Shown: positions 1 through 8,462, counted from the stretch's first letter. The stretch is DNA of 64,000 nt from Ferrimonas sp048263965 (GCF_048263965.1 NZ_JBLXDO010000007.1:1-64000); one strand, 5' to 3'. The notes: generated by a model not told the origin, from the letters alone. Numbers and translations are program-made.

Positions 1-72
1 CCTTAGTTCAGTCGGTAGAACGGTGGACTGTTAATCCATATGTCGCTGGTTCAAGTCCAGCAGGGGGAGCCA
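1..72 (+). tRNA. tRNA-Asn (GTT), 5' end cut by window edge
   Basis: The sequence folds as an asparagine tRNA with anticodon GTT in the loop CTGTTAATC at about 29-37, a T-loop TTCAAGTCC, and an encoded CCA at 70-72. The 3' acceptor strand AGGGGGA would pair with TCCCCCT, of which only the last three bases are in the window, so about 4 bases are missing at the 5' end. It is followed at once by a strong intrinsic terminator, so it is the last gene of its transcript. Confidence 0.95.
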
Positions 73-79
73 CTTTAGA

Positions 80-112
80 AAGCCCAGTTCGCGAGAACTG
101 GGCTTTTCTTTT
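80..112 (+). terminator. Intrinsic terminator of tRNA-Asn
   Basis: Perfect 11-bp stem AAGCCCAGTTC / GAACTGGGCTT with a GCGA loop, followed by a T-rich run. It starts 8 bases after the tRNA CCA. A second partial motif (GAGCTGGGCTTTTTT, about 139-153) follows and may be a decayed duplicate. Confidence 0.9.
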
Positions 113-602
113 TGTTGCCGCTTCGCGTCAAATGTCGCTGAGCTGGGCTTTTTTGTTTCCTCAACCGCTGCGCGCTTGCGTTACGGCCTGAAAGCAATGC
201 AGCGCCAAGCCCTGTTCCTTTGCCTGCCCAGTGTTCCTAAAAAAGCCGCCTGCTTTATTGTCTCCACCCCTTTATGAGCCTTCGAAGACTGGCCCGATAA
301 ATTACCGGAAAGCCCAGATACTTCAGCAGATCTTTCTGGGGAGCAGCGGCTTTGCCAGGAATGAGTCTCAAGACAAGGATGACGTAATTTGCACTGATAA
401 TTTCACTAACCCTGCTTGGCTGATCATGGCGGCCGGGTCTAATCGATAATTTGCCAAGATTTCATTCTATTGGTGCAGTGACGTCACGGAAAAGGTGCAA
501 AACGACCCATTGGTGGCGTTTGAACCACATTCTTGTCATCCTTTCGATTTTATTAATAACCAGTTAGCCAATTTTGCACCTGTTTAGTGCGTCATTCGAT
601 GC

Positions 603-656
603 TACAATTCCTACCTATAAGATAGGTTATTACTACTTAAAATTTAGGTAGTTGTA
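603..656. repeat. Nested, mutually exclusive inverted repeats
   Basis: An inner hairpin ACCTAT (613-618) / ATAGGT (622-627) with loop AAG overlaps an outer pairing in which TACAA (603-607) and CTACCTA (611-617) face TAGGTAG (645-651) and TTGTA (652-656). CTACCTA can pair locally or distally but not both. Either a regulatory RNA or a protein-binding dyad could explain this. Function unknown. Confidence 0.45.
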
Positions 657-803
657 AGATCTCATTGCTGCAGTCATCAGTGACTTTGCGTTGAAAATAG
701 CCGCGCAATCTCCATGCCATTACTTCAGCTTAAGTTTTTTCTCATGTTCGACCCCGAACTATTGACATCTCTCTAGACCGCACGGCTCAAGGGGTTTGAA
801 ACG

Positions 804-826
804 TTATCCACTGTTTTTGTGGATAA
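804..826. promoter_or_regulatory. Inverted pair of DnaA-box-like sites
   Basis: TTATCCACT at 804-812 differs by one base from the DnaA box consensus TTATCCACA. TGTGGATAA at 818-826 is the exact consensus on the other strand. The two face each other with 5 bases between. They may bind DnaA, or simply form an 8-bp stem. No adjacent AT-rich 13-mers or GATC cluster was seen, so this is not called an origin. Confidence 0.45.
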
Positions 827-1075
827 GTGTGTTAGTTAACCTTCAGCAAACTGCTCTAAGGCCCGAAATCATGGGCTTTGTTAAAATTTGATGGCACTCT
901 GTGAGTAAGTTTGATTCCTTTAAAATCAATGGCTTATAAAATTTGTCGGAAAATGGTCTAGAAATGAGACAGATTTAATTGTGTGTTTAATCGCCGATAC
1001 TCCCTCTGTGTATTATTTGCCGGATATTGTTCTGAAGCAGCCCAATTTGACAGATATTGAACCTCTGGAGGCCCT

Positions 1076-2452
1076 GTGAGCCGATCAACCTTCCACGACC
1101 TGACTCAGGGCAGTGTTTCGACCCAACTTTGGCGTATGACCTGGCCTATGTTGATTGCCATGTCGATGCTGATGAGCTTCAACTTCGTTGACGCTTATTT
1201 CGTCAGTATGCTGGGAACTGAGCAACTGGCCGCGTTCAGTTTCACATTTCCGGTAACCTTTACGGTGATCAGCCTGGTCATCGGTTTGGGGGTAGGGACG
1301 TCGGCAACCGTAGCCAATACCTTGGGGCGGGGGGATACGCTGCTGGCCAAACACCAGGGAGGTGTGGCTGTGGTTCTCTCCGGTGTCCTGGTCCTCATTC
1401 TGTGTCTTTTGGTATGGCTGCTGCACGATCCTATCTTTCTCTTGATTGGGGCGACCCCGGAGGCTCTGCCGGTCATCAGTGAGTTTATGAATGTGTGGCT
1501 GTTAGGCGGAATCTTTGTCGCCTTCCCCATGGTGGGTAATGCGGTGATGCGAGCCAACGGTAACACCCGCCTACCCAGCCTGGTCATGGCTTTAAGTGCT
1601 GCAATCAACGTTGCCTTGGATCCCCTGCTTATTTTCGGGTTGGGACCCTTTCCTGAAATGGGGTTGCAGGGAGCCGCCCTGGCGACCGTCATTGGCTATG
1701 CAGTCAGCTCGGCATTTATTCTCTATATGCTGTTTGGCAAGATGAAAGCCATCGCTTGGAAGGTCAGTTGGTCATGCCGAATCAAAGCCGCTAAAACCAT
1801 TTTGCATATCGCTCTGCCTGCCTCAGGCTCCAACATGCTGACTCCGATAGCCATGGCGGGAATGACCGCCATCATTGCCCAATATGGTCAAGAGGCAGTG
1901 GCCGCCTTCGGAGTCGGTGGACGGCTGGAGTCACTGGTGACCATGGTGATTTTGACGCTGTCCATGACACTGCCTCCCTTTATCAGCCAGAATTTTGCCG
2001 CCGGGCGCCATGACAGAGTCAGGGCAGCCTATGAGGGCACCATCAAGTTTGTGCTGCTCTTTCAGGGGGCACTCTATCTGTTGTTGTTCCTGATGGCCGA
2101 CCGGATTGGGGGTGCTTTTGGACAAGACGCCGAGGTGGCCAGTATCATCGCTCTGCTGGTGGTCATCCTCCCTTTGGCCTATGGTGCCCAGGGAGTGGTC
2201 ATTCTCTCCAACTCCAGTCTTAATGCCCTTCACAGGCCAATGGGAGCCCTTGGTCTCAACATGATACGCCTGTTTGCGATGTACCTGCCTCTGGCATTTA
2301 TCGGTGGTAAGATCGCGGGACTGCCCGGTGTCTTTATTGGCGCGACCACGGCCAATTTCATCACTGCCTACATCGCCTGGCGAATTGTCAATGGACAGCT
2401 GTGCTCGGTGAAGCCCGTCAACGTAGAGGAAGCGAATGAGTCGTCCCTTTAA
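1076..2452 (+). CDS. MATE family efflux transporter
   Basis: A 458-residue inner-membrane protein with about 12 hydrophobic segments arranged as two similar halves, as in the multidrug and toxin extrusion (MATE) family, which exports organic cations or drugs in exchange for Na+ or H+. The N-terminal LWRMTWPMLIAMSM segment and the NVALDPLLIFG stretch near residue 185 are typical of the NorM/DinF type. The start is GTG at 1076, preceded by CTGGAGG with 5-base spacing. The 3' end overlaps the uvrB start by 17 bp, so the two genes are probably co-transcribed. Substrate cannot be told from sequence. Confidence 0.9.
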   Translation: MSRSTFHDLTQGSVSTQLWRMTWPMLIAMSMLMSFNFVDAYFVSMLGTEQLAAFSFTFPVTFTVISLVIGLGVGTSATVANTLGRGDTLLAKHQGGVAVVLSGVLVLILCLLVWLLHDPIFLLIGATPEALPVISEFMNVWLLGGIFVAFPMVGNAVMRANGNTRLPSLVMALSAAINVALDPLLIFGLGPFPEMGLQGAALATVIGYAVSSAFILYMLFGKMKAIAWKVSWSCRIKAAKTILHIALPASGSNMLTPIAMAGMTAIIAQYGQEAVAAFGVGGRLESLVTMVILTLSMTLPPFISQNFAAGRHDRVRAAYEGTIKFVLLFQGALYLLLFLMADRIGGAFGQDAEVASIIALLVVILPLAYGAQGVVILSNSSLNALHRPMGALGLNMIRLFAMYLPLAFIGGKIAGLPGVFIGATTANFITAYIAWRIVNGQLCSVKPVNVEEANESSL

Positions 2453-4436
2453 GCTGCATGCCCCTTTTAAACCCTCTGGAGACCAGCCAGAGGCCATTGC
2501 GAAGATGGTCGACGGTATTGAGTCTGGCTTGGCACATCAGACACTGCTTGGGGTGACTGGCTCGGGTAAGACCTTTGCCATGGCCAATGTGATTGCCCAA
2601 ATGGGCAGGCCGACCATCATCATGGCACCCAACAAGACCCTGGCAGCGCAGCTTTACGGGGAAATGAAGGAGTTCTTTCCAGAGAACTCGGTTGAATACT
2701 TCGTCTCTTACTACGACTACTATCAGCCTGAGGCCTATGTGCCGGCCTCCGACACCTTTATCGAGAAGGATGCGTCCATCAACGATCACATCGAGCAGAT
2801 GCGGTTGTCCGCCACCAAGGCCCTGATGGAGAGAAAGGATGTGGTACTGGTAGCGTCGGTATCGGCCATCTACGGCCTGGGTGATCCCGACGCTTACATG
2901 GCTATGCTGCTGCATCTGCGTCAGGGCGACATCATCAACCAGAGAGACATACTCAAGCGTCTGGCCGAGCTGCAGTACACCCGCAATGACATGGCGTTCG
3001 AGCGCGGCACCTTCCGTGTTCGGGGTGAGGTGATAGACATCTTCCCCGCCGACTCTGAGCGACATGCGGTGCGTGTAGAGCTGTTTGATGAAGAGATTGA
3101 GCGCATTACTCTGTTTGACCCCCTGACTGGTGTTCTGGAGAAGGAGGTGGCCCGTGCCACTGTCTACCCTAAAACTCACTATGTGACCCCTAGGGAGCGG
3201 GTACTGGAGGCGATTGAGTCGATCAAGGCGGAGCTCAAGGTGCGCCATCAGTTTCTGCTGGACAACAATAAGCTCATTGAAGCTCAGCGGCTCAAGGAGC
3301 GCACACAGTTCGACATCGAGATGATGCTGGAGCTGGGGTATTGCTCAGGCATCGAAAACTACTCCCGTTACCTCTCTGGCAGAGCTCCCGGCGAGCCGCC
3401 GCCAACCCTGCTGGACTATCTCCCCGACGATGGCCTGTTGGTGATCGATGAATCCCACGTCACCGTGCCTCAGGTTGGCGCCATGTACAAAGGGGACCGC
3501 TCCCGTAAAGAGACGCTGGTGGAATATGGATTCCGCTTGCCTTCTGCCATGGACAACCGGCCGCTGAAGTTTGAAGAGTTCGAAGCCATCACCCCGCAGA
3601 CCATATTCATCTCTGCAACACCGGGTAAGTATGAGCTGGAAAAATCCCATGATGAGGTGATCGATCAGGTCGTGCGCCCCACCGGTTTGCTGGATCCAGA
3701 ACTGGAGGTGCGGCCAGTGGCGACTCAGGTGGACGACCTGCTCTCAGAGGCTCGCAAACGCATTGAACTTGGGGAACGGGTTCTGGTGACCACCCTGACC
3801 AAGCGTATGGCGGAGGATCTGTCTGAGTACCTGGATGAACATGGCATCAAGGTGCGTTACCTGCATTCAGACATCGACACAGTGGAAAGGATGGAGATCA
3901 TCCGGGATCTGCGTCTGGGCGAGTTCGATGTACTGGTGGGCATCAACTTGCTGCGAGAAGGGCTGGACATGCCCGAGGTCTCTCTGGTGGCGATTCTGGA
4001 TGCGGATAAGGAGGGCTTCCTGCGTTCCGATCGCTCCCTGATCCAGACCATTGGTCGTGCCGCTCGAAACATCAATGGTAAGGCGATTCTCTACGCGGAC
4101 AAGGTGACAGGCTCCATGCGCCGCGCCATGGATGAGACCAACCGCCGCCGCGAAAAGCAGAATGCCTATAACCAGGCTCATGGAATTGTGCCTAAGGGAC
4201 TCAATAAGAAGATCACCGATGTGATGGATATTGGTGGGCGTCCGGGACAAACTGCCAAACGCAAGGTGGCGGAGTCTAAGGCTCAGTATAAGCCTGTGGA
4301 TCCCAAATCTGTGGCTAAGGAGATTAAAGCCTTGGAAACTCAGATGTATGACCATGCCCGAAATCTGGAGTTTGAGCAGGCGGCGGCTCTACGCGACCAA
4401 ATCGAGTCGCTTCGGGAGCGGTTGGCGTCCGGATAG
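2436..4436 (+). CDS. uvrB: UvrABC excision repair subunit B
   Basis: UvrB verifies DNA damage handed over by UvrA and recruits UvrC for incision in nucleotide excision repair; it acts in the cytoplasm. The 666-residue product is close to the 673 of E. coli UvrB. Visible motifs are Walker A GVTGSGKT (residues 39-46), the YYDYYQPEAYVP beta-hairpin region (about 92-103), the DESH helicase motif II, the GRAARN motif VI, and a C-terminal UVR domain with EFEQAAALRD-like sequence that binds UvrC. The gene overlaps the upstream MATE gene. No LexA box was found directly before the MATE start. A GC-rich hairpin (4457-4476) follows but lacks a T-run. Confidence 0.98.
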   Translation: MSRPFKLHAPFKPSGDQPEAIAKMVDGIESGLAHQTLLGVTGSGKTFAMANVIAQMGRPTIIMAPNKTLAAQLYGEMKEFFPENSVEYFVSYYDYYQPEAYVPASDTFIEKDASINDHIEQMRLSATKALMERKDVVLVASVSAIYGLGDPDAYMAMLLHLRQGDIINQRDILKRLAELQYTRNDMAFERGTFRVRGEVIDIFPADSERHAVRVELFDEEIERITLFDPLTGVLEKEVARATVYPKTHYVTPRERVLEAIESIKAELKVRHQFLLDNNKLIEAQRLKERTQFDIEMMLELGYCSGIENYSRYLSGRAPGEPPPTLLDYLPDDGLLVIDESHVTVPQVGAMYKGDRSRKETLVEYGFRLPSAMDNRPLKFEEFEAITPQTIFISATPGKYELEKSHDEVIDQVVRPTGLLDPELEVRPVATQVDDLLSEARKRIELGERVLVTTLTKRMAEDLSEYLDEHGIKVRYLHSDIDTVERMEIIRDLRLGEFDVLVGINLLREGLDMPEVSLVAILDADKEGFLRSDRSLIQTIGRAARNINGKAILYADKVTGSMRRAMDETNRRREKQNAYNQAHGIVPKGLNKKITDVMDIGGRPGQTAKRKVAESKAQYKPVDPKSVAKEIKALETQMYDHARNLEFEQAAALRDQIESLRERLASG

Positions 4437-4502
4437 CCCATACTTAAGTCATACCCAGGCCGCAGGAGCGCGGCCTTCGGCATGACACCGGCTGGGGCCA
4501 AA

Positions 4503-4521
4503 TGCCGCAATAATTGCGGCA
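4503..4521. repeat. Perfect 19-nt palindrome
   Basis: TGCCGCAAT and its reverse complement flank a single central A. The element lies between uvrB and the small exported protein gene, about 47 bases before that start. It lacks a T-run, so an operator is more likely than a terminator. The binding factor is unknown. Confidence 0.4.
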
Positions 4522-4567
4522 GATAGTCAGGGAGGAAACCGCTCTGCCGGCAGGAGAGGGGCAGACC

Positions 4568-4939
4568 ATGCGTAAACTTCTGGGAACCACCCTGTTCGCC
4601 GCTGCGGCGATAGCGGCACTGATCTTCGGGGCTCCCGATGTTGATCAGGCCAGCGTTCGAACCGTCGACAGTCATCGCGCCGAGCTGATGCCGTTTGGAC
4701 ACCAGGCGTCAGTATTCGACTCCGGCCAGATGAGCTGGAACTATGATCAACCCGAAGAGCCGGACATCAACCAACTTCTGCGAGATTACCCCACTGCAGC
4801 GGGCCAGATCCGCGAAGCGGTTCGTGACAACCTGGCCTATGAAGCGGCCGCAGAAGGGGATTACGAGCAGGCTTATCGTCAGATGGCCTTGGCCTTTAAG
4901 GAAGGTAATGGTAAAGGCAGCTACGCAGTTACCTGGTAG
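4568..4939 (+). CDS. Small exported protein of unknown function
   Basis: A 123-residue protein. The start at 4568 is chosen because CAGGAGAGG lies 8 bases upstream and the product then opens with a signal-peptide-like stretch MRKLLGTTLFAAAAIAALIF. The mature part is acidic, and its last 40 residues contain a helix pair (YEAAAEGDYEQAYRQMALAF) that looks like a single tetratricopeptide-type repeat. The family was not recognised. The 3' end overlaps the convergent rhombosortase gene by 11 bp. It could be periplasmic or membrane anchored; function is unknown. Confidence 0.6.
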   Translation: MRKLLGTTLFAAAAIAALIFGAPDVDQASVRTVDSHRAELMPFGHQASVFDSGQMSWNYDQPEEPDINQLLRDYPTAAGQIREAVRDNLAYEAAAEGDYEQAYRQMALAFKEGNGKGSYAVTW

Positions 4940-5534
4940 CCGCAACCTGTCTTCGATGGGCCCACTGACTGATGCCCATGTAGAGTAGTGCGGAGATCAC
5001 TCCGTAGAGATGGGCCTCCACCGCCACCCTGGCCTGGATCAGGGTGGCAAGGTCGCCGCTGGCACCCACAACGTTCTCCCAGATCACCTTAGCCAGTACC
5101 CCGATGAGAAGCAGAGGCCCCAGTCGGCTGCCACTGCGCCAGTCCTGTATGGCAAAGTAGGCAAACCAGGCGTGCAGTATGGCGGATAGGCCGACATAGG
5201 TTTGTGTTCCGTCCACCCACCAGTAAACCCCAAGCCCAATGCCGATGGCGCTGAACAGGGTCAGCATAGCCAGAGAACGTGCCCGGAAGTGGGGTTGGAA
5301 CAACCCCAGCATGACCGCCATACCACCAAGGTTCATCAACAGATGGTATCCGTTGCTGTGAAGCAGGTGACCGGTGATCAGCCGCCACCATTGCCCCTGC
5401 TCCAGACCGCTACGTGACCAGATCAGCGATTCGGACAGTGCCGGGCTCAGGTAGAGGCCGATGGCCGCAAGGGCAAGGGCAAGGGGCATGCCCCATTGGT
5501 TTGGGGAGGGGAAACCCCAGCGATCTCTATACAA
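4929..5534 (-). CDS. rrtA: Rhombosortase (rhomboid-like intramembrane protease)
   Basis: A multi-pass membrane protein with rhomboid features: HLLHSNGYHLLMNLGGM in the second membrane segment, the catalytic-serine motif GLSAILH and a late histidine in AVEAHLYGVISA. This short form matches the rhombosortase group, known to process GlyGly-CTERM proteins in Shewanella and Vibrio; calling it RrtA is inference from motif and size (201 residues). The TTG start at 5534 is preferred because AAGAAGG lies 6 bases upstream and it overlaps the end of queC by 8 bp. An ATG at 5489 would begin inside the first membrane helix, and an upstream frame to 5639 overlaps queC heavily. Confidence 0.8.
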   Translation of the reverse strand: MYRDRWGFPSPNQWGMPLALALAAIGLYLSPALSESLIWSRSGLEQGQWWRLITGHLLHSNGYHLLMNLGGMAVMLGLFQPHFRARSLAMLTLFSAIGIGLGVYWWVDGTQTYVGLSAILHAWFAYFAIQDWRSGSRLGPLLLIGVLAKVIWENVVGASGDLATLIQARVAVEAHLYGVISALLYMGISQWAHRRQVAATR

Positions 5535-6231
5535 GCTGGGCCTTCTTTTGGGTATCAGCCAAAATGGATTGCTTGTCAGCCAGGTACTCTTCCAATCCAC
5601 GGCTGCGCAGGTGGCAGGCAGGACAATCACCACAGCCACTGCCTTTGATGCCGTTGTAACAGGTCAGGGTTTCATCCCGTACCAGTTCCAGGGCGCCATA
5701 GTGGTCGGCCATGGCCCAGGTTTCCGCCTTATTCAGCCACATCAGCGGGGTGACCAGTTGCAGAGGACGGTCCATACCCTGCACCAGAGCCGATTCCATC
5801 GCTTTGATAAAGTCGTTGCGGCAATCTGGATACCCGGAGAAGTCGGTCTCGCAGACGCCGGTGATCACTGCCTCTGCGCCAATCTGATAGGCATAGATGC
5901 CGGCCAGGGTGAGGAACAGAATATTGCGGCCGGGAACAAAGGTGTTGGGCAGTCCATTGTCCGCCAGGCCGTGATCCACCGGGATATCGTCACGAGTCAA
6001 TGCGGAGATGGCCAGTTCGTTGAGCACTCCCACGTTCAGGACTTTATGAGCCGCAACGCCCAGTTTGTTGCTGAGTTGCTGAGCAATCTCAATCTCAAGC
6101 CGGTGGCGCTGACCATAATCGAAGGTGATGGCGTGCACTTCATCATACTGTTTTAGTGCTTGTACCAGGCAGGTGGTGGAATCCTGGCCACCACTGAATA
6201 CCACTACGGCTTTGCGTACTACTGCGGTCAC
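5527..6231 (-). CDS. queC: 7-cyano-7-deazaguanine synthase QueC
   Basis: QueC converts 7-carboxy-7-deazaguanine to preQ0 with ATP and ammonia in queuosine tRNA modification. The 234-residue protein has the PP-loop FSGGQDSTT near the N-terminus and the zinc-binding cysteines CGDCPACHLR near the C-terminus. The start is GTG, with CAGGAG 7 bases upstream. The GTGA overlap with the stop of the upstream PLP-enzyme gene suggests translational coupling. Position between that gene and rrtA implies one minus-strand transcript, though the three functions have no obvious link. Confidence 0.97.
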   Translation of the reverse strand: MTAVVRKAVVVFSGGQDSTTCLVQALKQYDEVHAITFDYGQRHRLEIEIAQQLSNKLGVAAHKVLNVGVLNELAISALTRDDIPVDHGLADNGLPNTFVPGRNILFLTLAGIYAYQIGAEAVITGVCETDFSGYPDCRNDFIKAMESALVQGMDRPLQLVTPLMWLNKAETWAMADHYGALELVRDETLTCYNGIKGSGCGDCPACHLRSRGLEEYLADKQSILADTQKKAQLV

Positions 6232-7307
6232 TTAAGTTCTCCTGTTTGGGCAAAGGCCTCCAGCTTGGCCAGGTAAGGCTGAATGTCACCGATGTTGGTG
6301 GCGATCCAGTCACTATCATAATAGCTGTCGAGATAACGCTCCCCGCTGTCACAGATTAAGGTAACAATGGAGCCGGACTCGCCACGTTTGGCCATCTCCG
6401 AGGCCAGTTGCAGCGCGCCGTACAGGTTAGTGCCGGTACTGGCTCCAGTTTTACGGCCCAGTACCTGCTCCAGCCAGTGAACCGTGGCGACGGAGGCTGC
6501 ATCGGGAATCTGGCGCATTAAGTCAACAACGCCCGGAATAAACGAAGGCTCAACCCGAGGACGGCCGATCCCCTCGATTCGAGAGCTGCTGTCGATGCTG
6601 ATGGAGGCATCGTCCTGATGGTAATAATCGAAAAAGACAGAGTTGTCCGGGTCCACCACACACAGCTCGGTATCCAGTTTCTGGTAACGGATATAGCGTC
6701 CTATGGTGGCTGAGGTGCCGCCGGTGCCCGGGCTCATCACCACATAACGGGGAATGGCGAAGCGTTCGCGCTCCATCTGATTAAAGATGGAGTTGGCAAT
6801 GTTGTTGTTGCCTCGCCAGTCGGTGGCGCGCTCCGCATAGGTAAACTGGTCCATATAGTGGCCGTTCAACTCATGGGCAAGGCGCTCAGACTCCACGTAG
6901 ATCTGGCTGGGCTCAACCAGGTGGCACTGGCCGCCATAGAACTCAATCTGGCGAATCTTCTTTTGAGCGGTGGAGTGGGGCATGACCGCAATAAAGGGCA
7001 GCCCCAGCAGGCGGGCAAAGTAGGCCTCGGAGACGGCGGTGGAACCGGAAGAGGACTCGATAATGGGTGTGCCTTTGGTGATCCAGCCGTTACTCAGACC
7101 ATAGAGAAACAGCGAGCGGGCCAGACGGTGCTTCAGGCTGCCGGTGGGGTGGGTGCTCTCATCTTTCAGGTAGAGATCGACCTCCGGCAGGCAGGGGAGC
7201 TCCAGTTTGATGAGGTGAGTATCAGCGCTGCGCTGAAAATCCGCTTCAATCTGGGCGATGGCCCAGTTTACCCAACGACGTGACATCTTTATGATCCCAT
7301 TATTCAA
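6228..7307 (-). CDS. PLP-dependent cysteine synthase-family protein (Cds1-like)
   Basis: A 359-residue fold-type II PLP enzyme. The PLP lysine lies in TGSLKHRLARSL, the substrate-binding loop is ESSSGSTAVSEA, and the phosphate-binding loop is PGTGGTSATIGRY. These resemble the Cds1 branch of cysteine desulfhydrases/synthases rather than CysK or CysM, so it may release H2S from cysteine; this is inference. The first ATG (7307) has no clear ribosome site, and the eighth residue (ATG at 7286, MSRRWVNW) is an alternative. It is divergent from the DUF3820 gene with only 21 bases between, so their promoters must overlap the coding ends. Confidence 0.85.
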   Translation of the reverse strand: MNNGIIKMSRRWVNWAIAQIEADFQRSADTHLIKLELPCLPEVDLYLKDESTHPTGSLKHRLARSLFLYGLSNGWITKGTPIIESSSGSTAVSEAYFARLLGLPFIAVMPHSTAQKKIRQIEFYGGQCHLVEPSQIYVESERLAHELNGHYMDQFTYAERATDWRGNNNIANSIFNQMERERFAIPRYVVMSPGTGGTSATIGRYIRYQKLDTELCVVDPDNSVFFDYYHQDDASISIDSSSRIEGIGRPRVEPSFIPGVVDLMRQIPDAASVATVHWLEQVLGRKTGASTGTNLYGALQLASEMAKRGESGSIVTLICDSGERYLDSYYDSDWIATNIGDIQPYLAKLEAFAQTGELK

Positions 7308-7328
7308 ATCAAGCGAGCATGGTACCCA

Positions 7329-7556
7329 ATGCAGTCCGAAGTGTTAAGAGAGTTGGCCACCAGAAGGATGCCTTTTGGCAAGTATCAGGGGGTGGTGATG
7401 GCGGATCTACCCATCGCCTACCTGGTGTGGATGCAAAATAAAGGCTGGCCTCCGGGGGACTTGGGCGAGAAGCTGGCGTTGCTGCTGGAGATCAAACACA
7501 ACGGCCTGGGGTATCTCCTCACGCCGCTGAAGGAGCAGGACCACAGCGGCTACTGA
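7329..7556 (+). CDS. DUF3820 family protein
   Basis: A 75-residue soluble protein with the family signature RMPFGKYQG...LPIAYLVWM near its N-terminus. Related small proteins occur across gammaproteobacteria; some are named putative quorum-sensing-regulated virulence factor, but a biochemical role is not established. It stands alone on the plus strand, divergent from the PLP enzyme gene. Confidence 0.8.
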   Translation: MQSEVLRELATRRMPFGKYQGVVMADLPIAYLVWMQNKGWPPGDLGEKLALLLEIKHNGLGYLLTPLKEQDHSGY

Positions 7557-7721
7557 AGAAGGGGCCTCTATTTCCTGATGGTTTTGTGAACCGTTCCCTT
7601 TTTGAATTTGTTTGGTATCTGTATGTTATGCAAAGCCAAATTGGCTATCTGTCGGAGAAAAGGGCTGGGGAACGGGTCCATCTCTTAATCAGCACATATC
7701 ACTCAACCACCCTTATAAGAT

Positions 7722-8414
7722 ATGAACACGGAAGCACTTATTCACATGGACAAGAAAGGCCTTATTCGGCGTCTGTTTGCCGGGGACGTCTCCCTGCCTG
7801 TTACTTTTTGGCTCTTTGGGGGCCTTGTTGCCGCAGTAGGCGGCAGGCTGTTTGCTTGGACGGTCGAGGAGAATACCCTTGCCATCGTGACCAGCGAATA
7901 CGGGCTTACTATGGTGACGGGACTGAGTTGGCTGTTTCGGGGTTATCTGGTCTTCATCCTGATCGCCATCTGGCGAAGTGCTGGTAACTACACAGGGAGT
8001 ACTTCTTGGACGGTGTTGGCCAGAATTGTGGTGCTGATGAATGCGGTTTCACTGGCTGATGTTCTCTTAAGCGACAGAATCTCAGAGGCTCAACTCGAAG
8101 AACAGGTAGTTGCACTGAAAGAAAAGCTGCCGGCCATGGTCGATGACGATACCCAGCTTGATGATGTCATCTTGACGAGCGGCACAGTGGATTACGTCTA
8201 TTCCTTGGTTGACTACACATCAGATGATGTTGATTCCAAACAGTTTCATGATGCTATCACGCCCCTTCTGATTGAAGGCACCTGCCAGAGTGCACAGTCG
8301 ATGACCATTCTCAACACGGGAAGGGCTCTGACCTATTGGTACTATGGCACTGACGATGGACTCATTGCGGAGGTGTCTGTTGTGGCAAAGGATTGTCGAG
8401 ACTTCAAAGCATGA
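7722..8414 (+). CDS. Membrane-anchored protein of unknown function
   Basis: A 230-residue protein. Two or three hydrophobic segments fill the N-terminal half (about residues 23-45, 62-85 and 95-112), followed by an acidic extramembrane domain with two cysteines (about residues 192 and 225) and a conserved-looking stretch NTGRALTYWYYGTDDG. The two cysteines could form a disulfide if the domain is periplasmic. No family was recognised. The start is uncertain: ATG at 7722, or ATG at 7746 giving MDKKGLIRRL. A competing frame at 7586-7987 lacks protein-like composition. Local DNA is more AT-rich than its neighbours, which may mean recent acquisition. Confidence 0.65.
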   Translation: MNTEALIHMDKKGLIRRLFAGDVSLPVTFWLFGGLVAAVGGRLFAWTVEENTLAIVTSEYGLTMVTGLSWLFRGYLVFILIAIWRSAGNYTGSTSWTVLARIVVLMNAVSLADVLLSDRISEAQLEEQVVALKEKLPAMVDDDTQLDDVILTSGTVDYVYSLVDYTSDDVDSKQFHDAITPLLIEGTCQSAQSMTILNTGRALTYWYYGTDDGLIAEVSVVAKDCRDFKA

Positions 8415-8462
8415 TCCTGACGGTTTCCTGTGGGGCCTGTTCAACAAACGCAGGGTGTGCAT

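Larger units (their letters stand above)
120..1075. other. Long intergenic region, no convincing gene
   Basis: About 950 bases between tRNA-Asn and the MATE gene. It is more AT-rich than its surroundings from about 440 onward. A 72-codon open frame (231-449) has no recognisable motif or ribosome site and is not accepted. The region carries a 10-bp palindrome GTGACGTCAC (478-487), nested inverted repeats (603-656) and an inverted pair of DnaA-box-like sequences (804-826), listed separately. Confidence 0.6.

Noticed and set aside
231..449. 72-codon open frame after tRNA-Asn
   Set aside because: No ribosome site, no recognisable motif, low-complexity composition; likely a chance frame.
5461..6156. 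231-codon plus-strand frame over queC and rrtA
   Set aside because: Antisense to two well-supported genes, no motif.
7738..7746. TTATTCACA as a DnaA box
   Set aside because: Single relaxed match near a coding start, no partner site; expected by chance.
7586..7987. 133-codon frame overlapping the orphan membrane protein start
   Set aside because: The 7722-8414 frame has membrane helices and a sensible domain layout; this one is an out-of-frame overlap.
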